From assembly GCF_001277295.1 (NCBI RefSeq), contig NZ_CP011456.1, forward strand, positions 3,724,001-3,788,000: DNA of 64,000 nucleotides, given 5' to 3'. A program made the translations under genes and the position numbers. Within the stretch, counting starts at the first letter, position 1, and the number at the start of each line of letters is the position of its first letter. The stretch comes from Anabaena sp. WA102. GTDB lineage: Bacteria > Cyanobacteriota > Cyanobacteriia > Cyanobacteriales > Nostocaceae. The notes beneath the pieces were generated by a model. It did no database searches and had not been told where the DNA came from. It saw only the letters and a list, made by a program, of their open reading frames with translations. Below, piece after piece: positions 9,616-18,511 of this stretch.

Positions 9616-9825
9616 TTGATACATCAGCTTAAATTTTTGGCAGACCTAGAGCGGGGTCAAAAACCCTGGAGATTCGCCAAACAGCCAGAACCTTGACAAC
9701 TAAATACTTTCAGCGTTTCATTAGTTTCAGTTTGTGCTTGACCCAAAGCCTGAAATAAGGTTTTTTGAGAGGTCCGCCAAAATCGTCTCTGGATTCCGCC
9801 CCCAGTTTATGTTTCAGACGGCGGG
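9616..9825 (+). promoter_or_regulatory. CRISPR leader
   Basis: A 210-bp noncoding stretch between cas2 and the first repeat. It is the leader because the array repeats are perfect next to it and degrade towards the far end, and because the repeat ends in ACTGAAAC on this strand, the usual 5' handle. No -10/-35 pair was assigned. Confidence 0.8.
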
Positions 9826-10804
9826 GTTTCCACATATCTAATCCCCGCAAGGGGACTGAAACATTAATGTAGATAATCTTCTCAAGGAGTTAGATAAACG
9901 TTTCCACATATCTAATCCCCGCAAGGGGACTGAAACCAATGAAGTTAATCTTCACACTTTCCAGTGCCGAACCAAGTTTCCACATATCTAATCCCCGCAA
10001 GGGGACTGAAACTGGGCTGGGGTGAAGTGGGAGGATGATCCGAAAGCGGGTTTCCACATATCTAATCCCCGCAAGGGGACTGAAACAATACTTCTTTGGG
10101 TGAAACTTGGGATGATCAGCAGGTTTCCACATATCTAATCCCCGCAAGGGGACTGAAACAGCAATTTGGCTATGGGAACTGATGCCTATGATGGGTTTCC
10201 ACATATCTAATCCCCGCAAGGGGACTGAAACTTTCAGGAAAATGTGATTGTTGCATCACCAGATATGAGTTTCCACATATCTAATCCCCGCAAGGGGACT
10301 GAAACATCTTTGGTGGAGCTAGTCACAATGTCGTAACCGAACGTTTCCACATATCTAATCCCCGCAAGGGGACTGAAACTTACCTCTAGTGAAGTAACTG
10401 CTTCTGCGCTTGCGTTTCCACATATCTAATCCCCGCAAGGGGACTGAAACACTACGGGTACATCAGCAGTAAGCGGCACTTTTGTAGTTTCCACATATCT
10501 AATCCCCGCAAGGGGACTGAAACAGTTAGCCATCTTAGCTCTGATTGCACTGGGTATTCTTGTTTCCACATATCTAATCCCCGCAAGGGGACTGAAACTA
10601 CCCTGGATAATATCTATCCACGATCTCAGTTTGCGTTTCCACATAATTAATCCCCGTAAGGGGACTGAAACTTATCAGTTTTTCTACTGCGAGGATCACC
10701 AATTTGGTTTCCACATAATTAATCCCGGCAAGGGGACTGAAACAGCGATCGCTATTTACATCTCCAAGTTTCTTATTACTTAATCCCCACAAGGGGACTA
10801 AAAG
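9826..10804 (+). CRISPR. Type I-D CRISPR array, 14 repeats and 13 spacers
   Basis: A 37-bp repeat begins GTTTCCACATATCTAATCCC and ends ACTGAAAC, with a CCCC-GCAA-GGGG stem-loop. Repeats start at 9826, 9900, 9976, 10050, 10123, 10195, 10269, 10343, 10414, 10487, 10562, 10635, 10707 and 10768. The first eleven are identical; numbers 12 and 13 carry an altered centre and number 14 is strongly diverged. Spacers are 34-39 bp except the last (10744-10767), only 24 bp and containing a HIP1 octamer. Transcription should run rightward from the leader. Confidence 0.98.
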
Positions 10805-10846
10805 GTTGTAAAATATTGAGTATCAAATCATGTAGCATTAAAAAAA

Positions 10847-11986
10847 ATGTCAGAACTAGCTACATCTAGCAACCGTAAAAACCCATCAAAAAACACCCCT
10901 TTAATATGGGCAGATGATACCGAATTAGTTAGCTTAGTTTTTGACCTAGAAGTAACTGATTCCACCGCTCTATATTCGCAATATACCATTGGACTTCATG
11001 CTTGGTTTCTGGATCAAGTGCGGCAAATTAACCCAACGCTTTCAGCATATTTACATGATGGTGAGTCAGAAAAACCCTTTAGCATTTCTGCACTAGAAGG
11101 TCAATTACTTCCCACCGGAAAACAACTACAACTGCAATCAAATCAAATATATCGTTGGCAGATAAACGCTATTTCTCAACCAGTAGTTCAGTTCTTGAGT
11201 CAGTGGTTAATACAACCGCCAACTACTTTGAAATTAAGGGATGCTTGCTTACAAGTAAAACAGATAAGTATTGTTAATCCACCAACTACTTACAACAAAC
11301 TACTACAATCATCTATCAACCATAAAAACATTAATCTGAGTTTTATTTCCCCTACCAGTTTTCGCCGTAAAGGGCATCATTTTCCCCTTCCTGTTCCCTT
11401 CAATCTTTTCCATAGTTACCTCAGACGCTGGAATGATTTTTCAGGAATGCCCATAGAACAAGATGGTTTTCTAGAATGGATAGATGAAAACGTCATCATT
11501 CACAAACATCGCTTAGAATCAGTCAAAGTTGCAGCAGGTAAACGGGGTTCTGTCACTGGTTTTACAGGGGCAATTTCTCTAGGATTAACTAAAACTGCTT
11601 TAAATAACATTGAATTTACCCAACTATTTTATGCTTTAGTGCAACTTGCTCCCTACTGTGGAACAGGCCACAAAACTACCTTTGGACTCGGACAAACCTG
11701 CTTGGACTGGGTAAACCCAGAATCAAATATATCTTCCACAGCGATAACAAATTTGCTACCAGAACGCATTGAGGAATTGACAACAATATTCACAGCACAA
11801 CGTAAACGGATAGGAGGAGAACGCACCGAAAAAATTGCTACAACTTGGGCAACAATTTTAGCACGCCGGGAAATGGGGGAATCATTACAGATAATAGCTG
11901 AGGATTTAGAAATACCTTACACCACAGCGAAAACCTATGTTAAATTAGCCCGTCGGATGCTCAAAGATATGCAATCCAATGTTTAG
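10847..11986 (+). CDS. cas6: Second Cas6-type endoribonuclease with C-terminal helical (HTH-like) extension
   Basis: A 379-residue protein. Residues ~1-300 are Cas6-like: LSFISPTSFRRKGHHFPLPV, then HSYLRRWNDFSG, and a glycine-rich loop GTGHKTTFGLGQ. Residues ~312-379 (RIEELTTIFTAQRKRIGGE onward) are an extra helical domain; AEDLEIPYTTAKTYVKLARR resembles a helix-turn-helix. It follows the array by 42 bases. It shares the LS(F/P)xSPTSF and LRRWN motifs with the first Cas6 but is otherwise divergent. It could process a different array, or regulate this one. The Cas6 part is confident, the HTH reading is inference. Confidence 0.85.
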   Translation: MSELATSSNRKNPSKNTPLIWADDTELVSLVFDLEVTDSTALYSQYTIGLHAWFLDQVRQINPTLSAYLHDGESEKPFSISALEGQLLPTGKQLQLQSNQIYRWQINAISQPVVQFLSQWLIQPPTTLKLRDACLQVKQISIVNPPTTYNKLLQSSINHKNINLSFISPTSFRRKGHHFPLPVPFNLFHSYLRRWNDFSGMPIEQDGFLEWIDENVIIHKHRLESVKVAAGKRGSVTGFTGAISLGLTKTALNNIEFTQLFYALVQLAPYCGTGHKTTFGLGQTCLDWVNPESNISSTAITNLLPERIEELTTIFTAQRKRIGGERTEKIATTWATILARREMGESLQIIAEDLEIPYTTAKTYVKLARRMLKDMQSNV

Positions 11987-11989
11987 CAT

Positions 11990-12448
11990 TTATTTTGAGA
12001 TACCCAACACTCGCCATTTTTGCCGACTCAGGAAGAACCCAATATTATTAGAGTTAGTGCAAGTCAGTCCGGTTTTTTGGGAAACACACTTAAACCCGCC
12101 ATTATTCCAAGTTTTACCATAACCAAGGACAGATTTATTAGGGTCAGCAATGGTATCACTGATACAAAGAATTTCCGGTTTACTTGTTGCAGGTAATAAA
12201 AAACCACGTCCCCAGTCAAATTCACAATATCCAGGGTAAGGTTGAGGAGGTTTAGGCTTGAGTGAACTAGCAATTTCACAACGCAAACTGTTGGTATTGG
12301 TATCACTACCTTCAATTAGCTCACAGAACATATTACCACTGGGGGTCTTAAAACCTTTCGGTGCGGCAATACTTACCTGTGGTAATGATAAATTCATTAT
12401 TGAAGTTGAAGTGACCAGAAAAACTATTTTCTTGATTTGCTTGTGCAT
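11990..12448 (-). CDS. Small secreted protein (DUF6636-like)
   Basis: 152 residues with a clear N-terminal signal peptide (lysines, then FLVTSTSIMNLSLPQVSIA). The mature part has paired cysteines in FCELIEG, LRCEI, GYCEFDWG, ILCISD, FKCVS and LTCTN, suggesting disulfides outside the cytoplasm. The ending GLTCTN...GFFLSR..WRV is family-like. Function is unknown. It converges with cas6, the two stops being 3 bases apart. Confidence 0.75.
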   Translation of the reverse strand: MHKQIKKIVFLVTSTSIMNLSLPQVSIAAPKGFKTPSGNMFCELIEGSDTNTNSLRCEIASSLKPKPPQPYPGYCEFDWGRGFLLPATSKPEILCISDTIADPNKSVLGYGKTWNNGGFKCVSQKTGLTCTNSNNIGFFLSRQKWRVLGISK

Positions 12449-12545
12449 AATTTTATTTAATTATTTACCTATATCTTACTGAATAAAGTTTATCAGCATT
12501 AAAAAATCAATTAATGCCTTATCCTCTAAGAATAAACTCCAAAAA

Positions 12546-12734
12546 TCAACTACCCTGAAAAATCCATTCTCTGCCCGCTTTCTCAGCGGCTTCTGGGGTG
12601 TAATAAAGTTTGCGTTCCCCAAATACCTCACCACCAGCACTAATTAACCGGAACTGCCAACAATGGGCTTCTGTATAGAATACCAACAAGGTAACATTAT
12701 TAATAATGGTAACTGAATCAATTTTCGTAAACAT
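12546..12734 (-). CDS. Small conserved cyanobacterial protein, unknown function
   Basis: 62 residues from ATG 12734 (a start at 12761 would add nine). The sequence alternates short strands and ends FRLISAGGEVFGERKLYYTPEAAEKAGREWI, which looks like a compact single-domain fold. Similar small proteins are common in cyanobacteria. No function can be assigned. Confidence 0.55.
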   Translation of the reverse strand: MFTKIDSVTIINNVTLLVFYTEAHCWQFRLISAGGEVFGERKLYYTPEAAEKAGREWIFQGS

Positions 12735-12912
12735 TGCCGTTTTAATATCTAAATTAATCAAAACTTCTCGGTATTTAAAAATAGGTTTTTACTTTAGTTA
12801 AATATAGAGTATTGATAAAAAGTAACTATTTTAGGCTAGAATATTAGGTAAATATCAACAAATTAAAGTAAAGAAACCGAAGTTGTAATAACAATTTCTA
12901 TTATAGCATTTT

Positions 12913-13865
12913 ATGAACAAAAATGAAATCACGGCGAATTACGATGAATCTTGGAAAGAGGCATTAAACGAATATTTTGATAGTTTTTATCTTTCTTCTT
13001 TCCTGTAGCTTACAAAGCAATTGATTGGACAAAACCACCGGAATCACTAGACAAAGAACTACAGCAAATTACAGCTTCATCATCAACTGAAAAACGGATT
13101 GCAGATAAACTGTACAAAGTTTGGTTATTGGATAAAACACAAGTATGGATTTTAATTCATATTGAGATTCAGAGTCAATATGATGTTGACTTTGAAGAAC
13201 GGATGTACACTTATAATTACCGTGCCTTTGACCTTTATCACCAATTTGTTGTGAGTTTGGCAATTTTAGGAGACACAAGTTCCACTTGGCGACCTAACAG
13301 TTATCATCAAGCCATGTTAGATTGTGAATTAAGTTTGAAGTTTCCCATTGCTAAACTGCTAGACTATGAATCACGGTGGAATGAACTAGAATCAAGTGAT
13401 AATCCCTTTGCTATCATAGTAATGGCACACTTGAAAACCAAAGCCACCACGGGGAATTTAGCAGAACGGGAACAATGGAAATGGACATTAATTAGGGGAC
13501 TTTACGAGCGAGGCTTAACAAAAGAAAAAATTGTTAAACTCTTTAAAATCATTGATAAAATGATGTCATTACCCAAAGAATTGCAACGAGGATTAGTGGC
13601 TAAAATTAAACATTTAGAGGAGGAAAATCAAATGCCTTTCATTAGTCCAACAGAAGAATTAGCAATGGAACGCGGTGAATTAAAAGGAGAACAACAACTA
13701 ATTCTCCGCCAACTAAATCGGCGAATTGGTGAAATTGAATCATCATTCATTGAGACAATTCGGACATTGACAATTGAGCAGTTAGAATTACTTGGTGAAG
13801 CGCTCTTGGATTTCTCCTCTATCACTGATTTAGAACAGTGGTTAGAAAATAAACCAGAGTCCTAG
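12913..13865 (+). pseudogene. Rpn family (PD-(D/E)XK) nuclease with DUF4351 tail, frameshifted
   Basis: From ATG 12913 the protein reads MNKNEITANYDESWKEALNEYF, then hits a stop at ~13005. A one-base shift restores FPVAYKAIDW and the remaining ~290 residues run to 13865. The nuclease core WILIHIEIQSQYDVDF is retained and the C-terminus (LRQLNRRIGEIES to LLDFSSITDLEQWL) is a DUF4351 domain. Rpn proteins are RecA-independent recombination-promoting nucleases. Two relatives lie at 42576-45783 and 45898-46845. The frameshift could be a sequencing error in a T/C-rich tract. Confidence 0.85.
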
Positions 13866-13977
13866 AAGTAACAACCCCACTTTTCATTAATTGTGGGGAA
13901 CACTAAAAACTGAGAAACTGGGATTAGAGAAAATTAAATTATTAGGGATAGTTACACTACACTTCGTGAACGCTAAA

Positions 13978-14364
13978 ATGACCAACATCACAAACATATT
14001 AAAACAAGCCACCGACGGGTTACTGATGACCAGTGAATCAGAGTACCCATTTGAGGTTTTCGCATGGGAATCCGCAGTATTGAATGAAGCTACAGTATTA
14101 AAAAAAACGGGTCATTCTCAGGAGACACCCGTTAAACTTGTGGAAATTGATGATTTCTTTAGAAACTCTGTAACCGCAGAAGATTGGCACGAAGACGAGG
14201 AAAAAGCCACTGTGAAAAAGTTTCAGAATCTTGTGAATCTCTTAAAAACTAATTTAATAGATTTACAAGTTTACAAAATAGGTAATAGAGAAATTGATGT
14301 TTACATTACCGGTAATACCCCTGATGGTATAGCAGGGGTTTCCACAAAAGTTATCGAAACCTAA
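13978..14364 (+). CDS. nuiA: NuiA-like inhibitor of the sugar-non-specific nuclease NucA
   Basis: 128 residues from ATG 13978 (MTNITNILKQATDGLL); an upstream extension in frame is not needed. The run LMTSESEYPFEVFAWES, EDWHEDEE, and the C-terminal GISTKVIET-like ending match the Anabaena NuiA family. NuiA binds and blocks NucA one to one. It is convergent with the nucA gene next to it and their 3' ends overlap by 3 bases. Confidence 0.9.
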   Translation: MTNITNILKQATDGLLMTSESEYPFEVFAWESAVLNEATVLKKTGHSQETPVKLVEIDDFFRNSVTAEDWHEDEEKATVKKFQNLVNLLKTNLIDLQVYKIGNREIDVYITGNTPDGIAGVSTKVIET

Positions 14365-15203
14365 AGATCATCAACTTTGCTTTCAATCACCCGTTGAATA
14401 TTGGGAGAAACATTAGAGAGAAAATCATACCCTGTTAGTTTTTCTAGGGTATCCACACTGGTTCTAAAGACCTTCCAATTATTATCAAGTTGTTCATCAT
14501 TGGGGATATTGACAGCAATAACACGGGTATTAGCAGTAATACCCTTGAGTCCAGCATCAGGATCTAGGACTACAACAATTTTCCAAGTGGATTGGGGAAT
14601 TGTGACTAGGTTTTTCAATTTACCTTTACTGCCAACCGGACCAGCAATAATATAAAGTTCCTTACCTTGTGATACTAATTCCCTAGAATAATCCTCCAGA
14701 TTCCCCCAAGTATTCCTATTATTATCGGGTGTTTGGGGCATCATATTACTCATTAAGAAGGTTGCTGTATTATCTTCAATGCTACGGGTTCTATCAGCCG
14801 ATGGGGTAATGTGACCTCTATCATACCCTGAACCATTATAAGCAGTGGGTTTGATGCGTTCCCAACCTTCAGGTAATGTGTTATCTGGTCTAAAGTTATC
14901 TTGACGTGGGGCATCCCCAAACCATGATTTATTTAACTGCCAACTTACCCAATTAGGAGTACCATTACTGCGATTGTAAGACAGTACATACTGGGGTTTT
15001 ATCATCAAGTCATTATCAGGGTTATTGATGTTGGTTGTGGCTTGACTGGGATTACCCAACAGTAAATGAACCGATGGTATATTTCTAGCAAGTAATTCTG
15101 GTTCTAATTCTAAAGTTTGTGCTTGTGCCGGTGAACAAATCAGTAGCCCAATTGCAAAACTAATTAAAAATCGGACTTTTAGGACTTTTATAAACTTGAT
15201 CAT
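14361..15203 (-). CDS. nucA: NucA-type secreted DNA/RNA non-specific endonuclease
   Basis: 280 residues with a signal peptide (FLISFAIGLLICSPAQAQ). The beta-beta-alpha-metal active site is DRGH at residues 128-131 (H131 the general base), followed by NNRNTWGNLE with the metal-binding Asn and catalytic Glu region. It degrades single- and double-stranded DNA and RNA outside the cytoplasm. Its inhibitor lies immediately downstream on the other strand. Confidence 0.93.
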   Translation of the reverse strand: MIKFIKVLKVRFLISFAIGLLICSPAQAQTLELEPELLARNIPSVHLLLGNPSQATTNINNPDNDLMIKPQYVLSYNRSNGTPNWVSWQLNKSWFGDAPRQDNFRPDNTLPEGWERIKPTAYNGSGYDRGHITPSADRTRSIEDNTATFLMSNMMPQTPDNNRNTWGNLEDYSRELVSQGKELYIIAGPVGSKGKLKNLVTIPQSTWKIVVVLDPDAGLKGITANTRVIAVNIPNDEQLDNNWKVFRTSVDTLEKLTGYDFLSNVSPNIQRVIESKVDDL

Positions 15204-15298
15204 AAATTACTCGGTTATTATTGAAACACTTAAACAAACTGTAAAGCAATTAGGTCAACAATGGCAATCTGCTTGTGCAATCTTTTGGTATCTGCTGG

Positions 15299-15639
15299 TG
15301 TCGGTTCGCAGACTAATTGAAAAAATTTCAACGGAATAATCAGGGTTCTAACTTACCTTGTCGCAGACAAAGTGAAAATCTGTCGCGGAGTAGATGAAAA
15401 ATTCCTACCAAAATCGCGGACTAATTGAAATTTTCCGCCAAATGAGGATAAAAGTTCGCAACTCATTACAGTATAGGTTTTGGAGCAATAATTCTGTAAG
15501 TAGCGATGCCTACGGCGGCTCCTTTGGAGCATCGCCGTGTAGAACGAGAGGATAAGGGTAACATAAGGTCATTCTCAATTAGTCTGCGACAAATTTTTAC
15601 ATAGTCCGCGACAATTTTCACTTTGTCTGCGAACCGACA
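15299..15639. mobile_element. 341-bp miniature element with Tn7/CAST-like terminal repeats
   Basis: Both ends begin TGTCGGTTCGCAGAC (15299 rightward; 15639 leftward on the other strand). Inside each end the motif is repeated in one orientation: left end at ~15299, 15360, 15381 and 15413; right end at ~15639, 15611 and 15592 (reverse). The units resemble TGTCGCAGACAAAGTGAAAA or the same with TAATTGA. Multiple TnsB-type sites and TGT...ACA termini are typical of Tn7, Tn5090 and cyanobacterial CAST elements. There is no gene inside. Flanks GCTGG and CCGGG are not a clean 5-bp duplication. Confidence 0.7.
15503..15535. repeat. HIP1-flanked palindromic repeat, 33 bp
   Basis: Starts GCGAT, ends ATCGC, with CCTACGGCGGCTCC and GGAGC inside. 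Same class as the repeats at 15992, 17754, 22357, 39727 and 48922. It lies in the centre of the miniature element. Confidence 0.7.
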
Positions 15640-15703
15640 CCGGGGAGTCGGAAATTCTTAGAGGAAAATTTGGTTTACAATTGATATCAAAACTGATATC
15701 GCC

Positions 15704-16276
15704 ATGAATAACAAGACCCTACCCAGTGAAATGATTCGCGTGCCGACTGTACTAATTCCGGTAGTACGGCAACTAGCAAAAATCCACCGCGACGGTCACA
15801 CAACGGCGTTATTGCAAGGATTACAGGAACTGATAGCGCAGTTCGATAGCAGTGTAAAACTGGAAGCAACCAGCGAATTACAGCAGGTGGAGGAGAAGCT
15901 GGGGGAACTGGAAACGCACCTTTGTCAGCAAGATCAACAGGTGGCCACTAAATTAGAAGTCCTTGGTAAACAGTTGGAGAAAATTGAAAAAGCGATAGCT
16001 TCGCTCGCCGGAGGCATCGCTTCTGGTAGATATAGCGGTGGTAACTCCAGACAAAGATATTCAGGATATCAGTATCAACAGCAACCAGTAGAAATAACTT
16101 CTTTTGCTAATGAAAATTTAGCGCAACGATTGGGGGTGACTCCACAAAGTTTGATTACGGAACGGGAAAGCAAGAGTGAGCAAGAATTTATCAGTTGGTC
16201 CAGGAATCGTGACCCTAGCAGTTTAGGCTGGAAATTTCAGGTTAGTGATGGGTTGTATTATCCAGTCAAACAGTAA
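15704..16276 (+). CDS. Plasmid/island-type protein with coiled coil, unknown function
   Basis: 190 residues. The N-terminus IRVPTVLIPVVRQLAKIHR resembles short proteins found beside cyanobacterial integrases and plasmid genes. Residues ~60-103 form a coiled coil. The C-terminal FANENLAQRLGVTPQSLITE...SWSRNRDPSSLGWKF looks like a small DNA-binding or adaptor module. An in-frame HIP1-type repeat (15992-16020) adds AIASLAGGIAS in the middle. Function not recognised; the context suggests mobile DNA. Confidence 0.7.
   Translation: MNNKTLPSEMIRVPTVLIPVVRQLAKIHRDGHTTALLQGLQELIAQFDSSVKLEATSELQQVEEKLGELETHLCQQDQQVATKLEVLGKQLEKIEKAIASLAGGIASGRYSGGNSRQRYSGYQYQQQPVEITSFANENLAQRLGVTPQSLITERESKSEQEFISWSRNRDPSSLGWKFQVSDGLYYPVKQ
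15992..16020. repeat. HIP1-flanked repeat, 29 bp, in frame in a gene
   Basis: GCGATAGCTTCGCTCGCCGG followed by AGGCATCGC. It is read through as protein in the 190-residue gene around it. Confidence 0.7.
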
Positions 16277-16285
16277 GGGATAATA

Positions 16286-16627
16286 TTAATTTTTCTCTGG
16301 TAGAAATAATAATGACTCAACTAATTCATCAGTGAGTTTACCGTCACTGGAACGTTTAAGTTGTTTAATATCTACGCGCACCTGTGAACCAGCTTCTACC
16401 TTTTCCAGTAGAAAGTCAGAATATTTTTCAATTGACTGTTTAGCTTGCTCCTTTTTCTTCCAGACTTGAGCCTCATGAAGCATACTTGTTACGCCAATAA
16501 ATTCCTCTCCAGTTTTTTCATGAAAGTCATTATAATTGAATCTCACAGCATAAGCTTTGACTTCTGGTATTAACTGTAAGATGTATCCTAATTGCTTTTC
16601 TGGCTTTACACCAAACCCTTTAGCCAT
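16286..16627 (-). CDS. Conserved hypothetical protein next to integrase
   Basis: 113 residues, charged, no signal or membrane segment. Reads MAKGFGVKPEKQLGYILQ... with a strand-rich middle (AYAVRFNYNDFHEKTGEEFIGV) and a helical second half. It lies 39 bases after the integrase on the same strand, so the two may share a transcript. No family recognised with certainty. Confidence 0.65.
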   Translation of the reverse strand: MAKGFGVKPEKQLGYILQLIPEVKAYAVRFNYNDFHEKTGEEFIGVTSMLHEAQVWKKKEQAKQSIEKYSDFLLEKVEAGSQVRVDIKQLKRSSDGKLTDELVESLLFLPEKN

Positions 16628-16666
16628 TTTTTTTACTTCTAAAAACTAACTACTAATAAAATATTA

Positions 16667-17629
16667 TCACTTCCGTTTGGGAACATTAATTGCCTGTACA
16701 GCCCGTTGTTGAACTTCCTCACCTCGGCGGTCATATCTTGATGTTAACTCCGGTGAAGCATGACCGGCTAATTTCTGGACGGTAACAATATCAGTGGAAT
16801 CTAACAACTCAGAAATAAAAGTCCTGCGAAAATCATGGGCAGAAAAGTTTGTTACCCCAGCTTCTGCACCCCGTTTTTCTAAAATGAATAATACCGCTTG
16901 AGGTGTCAGTTGTCGTAAAGTCACTGCCCCGGCTTTATTAATGTGACAGATTAAAGCCCCCGCTTCTCTTCCTCTGATTTCTAACCAGTCTTCGATAATT
17001 GGCAACACCCCATCTGGTAAATAAACAGTGCGGTCTTTACCACCCTTACCACTGCGAACTTTAACACTGCCAGAATGGAAGTCACTCAACATTAATTTTA
17101 CCGATTCCCCCCGCCGCAATCCTGCACCCCGCAAAATTGCTATCAGTGCCGCATCCCTATAACCAATGGGAGTGGGGTCATCAAAACAAGTTTGCATCAG
17201 GGCATTAATTTCAGTTTCAGATAAAAAACGCCCCTTCAATTCCTTAGACAGCTTGATATTAGCGATATCTACCGCCCTAGCGAAATCTCTAGCATCCATT
17301 AATTCAAGTCGTAATGCTTCTTTCAAGACTCTCCTTAATGCACTCAGCATTTTATTAGCTGTGGCTGGTGCATATCTTTCCATCAGTATACACCGTAATA
17401 AGGCTGTATGTTTATAACGCAGTTCAGCCCAATTTAATGTCAGCGCATCACATTCATTGCTGGTAAGGATTTTGGCGATCGCATTCAAAGATTGCTCCAT
17501 GGCCGGACGAGAACCGGCGGACAAATTGGAGAGATAGACAGCAGCAGGGTGTTCAGTTAGGGGAGTGGGTGCAGTCAAAGCTAGGGAATTGACAACAGTT
17601 ATTTCACCAATTTCCGGGGATTCATTCAT
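16667..17629 (-). CDS. Tyrosine recombinase/integrase (XerC/D-like)
   Basis: 320 residues with the full catalytic set: R172/R173 (GLRRGE), K195-K198 (SGKGGKDR), H265-x-x-R268 (HDFRR), H290 (AGHASPE) and Y299 (SRYDRR). The N-terminal ~110 residues are a SAM-like core-binding domain. It probably mobilises the island or integrated plasmid that carries the nearby parAB genes. It is not clearly the chromosomal XerC or XerD. Confidence 0.92.
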   Translation of the reverse strand: MNESPEIGEITVVNSLALTAPTPLTEHPAAVYLSNLSAGSRPAMEQSLNAIAKILTSNECDALTLNWAELRYKHTALLRCILMERYAPATANKMLSALRRVLKEALRLELMDARDFARAVDIANIKLSKELKGRFLSETEINALMQTCFDDPTPIGYRDAALIAILRGAGLRRGESVKLMLSDFHSGSVKVRSGKGGKDRTVYLPDGVLPIIEDWLEIRGREAGALICHINKAGAVTLRQLTPQAVLFILEKRGAEAGVTNFSAHDFRRTFISELLDSTDIVTVQKLAGHASPELTSRYDRRGEEVQQRAVQAINVPKRK

Positions 17630-18045
17630 TTACTTATCCGAAGATTCCTTCTAGCTAGTTATATTCTGATAAGTAATAGTGTAGTTTACCCTTTTCCCTC
17701 AAGAAAATTTATTTGGTGTTGATGGGGTAATTTCTGTGGGGGGCTGCGGTGAGGCGATAGCGAAGCGCTGCTGCAAGCAGTTCGCTCTTTATCAAGATTT
17801 CCCCCAAGAAAATTCTGCACGGTGTTCTCAATTCCGGTTTTCCACAGCCTGATTTTTTCCCAAGAAAATTTAGCAGTGGTTTTCCCATAAATTCACCGGG
17901 TCTAGCGTTGCTGTCACCAGGGGCAAGATAGCCTGAAAGTATTACGAATAAAGGTTTTCAGTTGCTACCCTGCCAAAACGGGAGAATAGTACGCTAAGGC
18001 TGAAACCTAGACACAGCAAGAGTTTCCAGACCATCTTGCAGGTTT
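17630..18045. other. Gene-free stretch upstream of integrase with direct repeats
   Basis: Holds three copies of CAAGAAAATT (17700, 17805, 17861), each followed within ~20 bases by GGTG or GTGG, and one 32-bp HIP1-type repeat (17754-17785). The copies are irregularly spaced. They may be recombinase or replication-protein sites; nothing proves it. The remainder shows no gene. Confidence 0.4.
17754..17785 (+). repeat. 32-bp HIP1-type repeat, intergenic copy
   Basis: GCGATAGCGAAGCGCTGCTG followed by CAAGCAGTTCGC. Identical 32-bp copies occur at 48922-48953 and, inverted, at 39727-39758, both inside reading frames. Confidence 0.85.
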
Positions 18046-18252
18046 TTACAGGTATCTCGGTTTGCTACCTAAAGCTACTAGATTTTCGGGTCTATTGTCT
18101 GATGGATCACGATTCCAGTGGTGTACTTGTAGATATGTACGGGATTCCTTTGGTTGATCTGGAGGTAAAAGGCGATTACATTTCTGACAACACCAATTAG
18201 TTTTTTCCTTGATGGTTTTGGCTAGTTCTTTCCAGTATTTTGGGTATCCCAT
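18046..18252 (-). pseudogene. HNH endonuclease, 3'-truncated
   Basis: 68 residues. CQKCNRLL and the beta-beta-alpha motif LQVHHWNRDPSDNRPENLVAL are present, but the frame then leaves the family: the usual second zinc pair (CSACH) is replaced by GSKPRYL and a stop. The protein is therefore probably non-functional. The upstream ATG and N-terminal MGYPKYWKELAKTIKEK are family-like. Confidence 0.7.
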
Positions 18253-18511
18253 GATAACTGTTGAATCTTAATATCAGCACTTTACTATTATTAAATAATA
18301 ACATTTTTGTTGATAAATGTACCAATAAATTACTATCCTTTCCTATTATTAGGATTTTATTAATGTTTCTGATAAATAGATATATGGGATATAATTACAA
18401 TATTGCTTTAATTGACAATTATAATAATTATTTATCAATGCGAAACCTGACTCCTGCTTCAATTTTCTTCCTATTCCCTGATTCAAAATACTAAACTCCA
18501 GTATAACCCCA

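Noticed and set aside
9863..10767. Self-targeting spacers within the window
   Set aside because: By eye no spacer matched another part of the window; a proper alignment search was not possible.
9890..10792. Minus-strand open frames of 64-109 codons repeating SPLAGIRYVET
   Set aside because: They are translations of the CRISPR repeats read backwards; the periodicity is that of the array.
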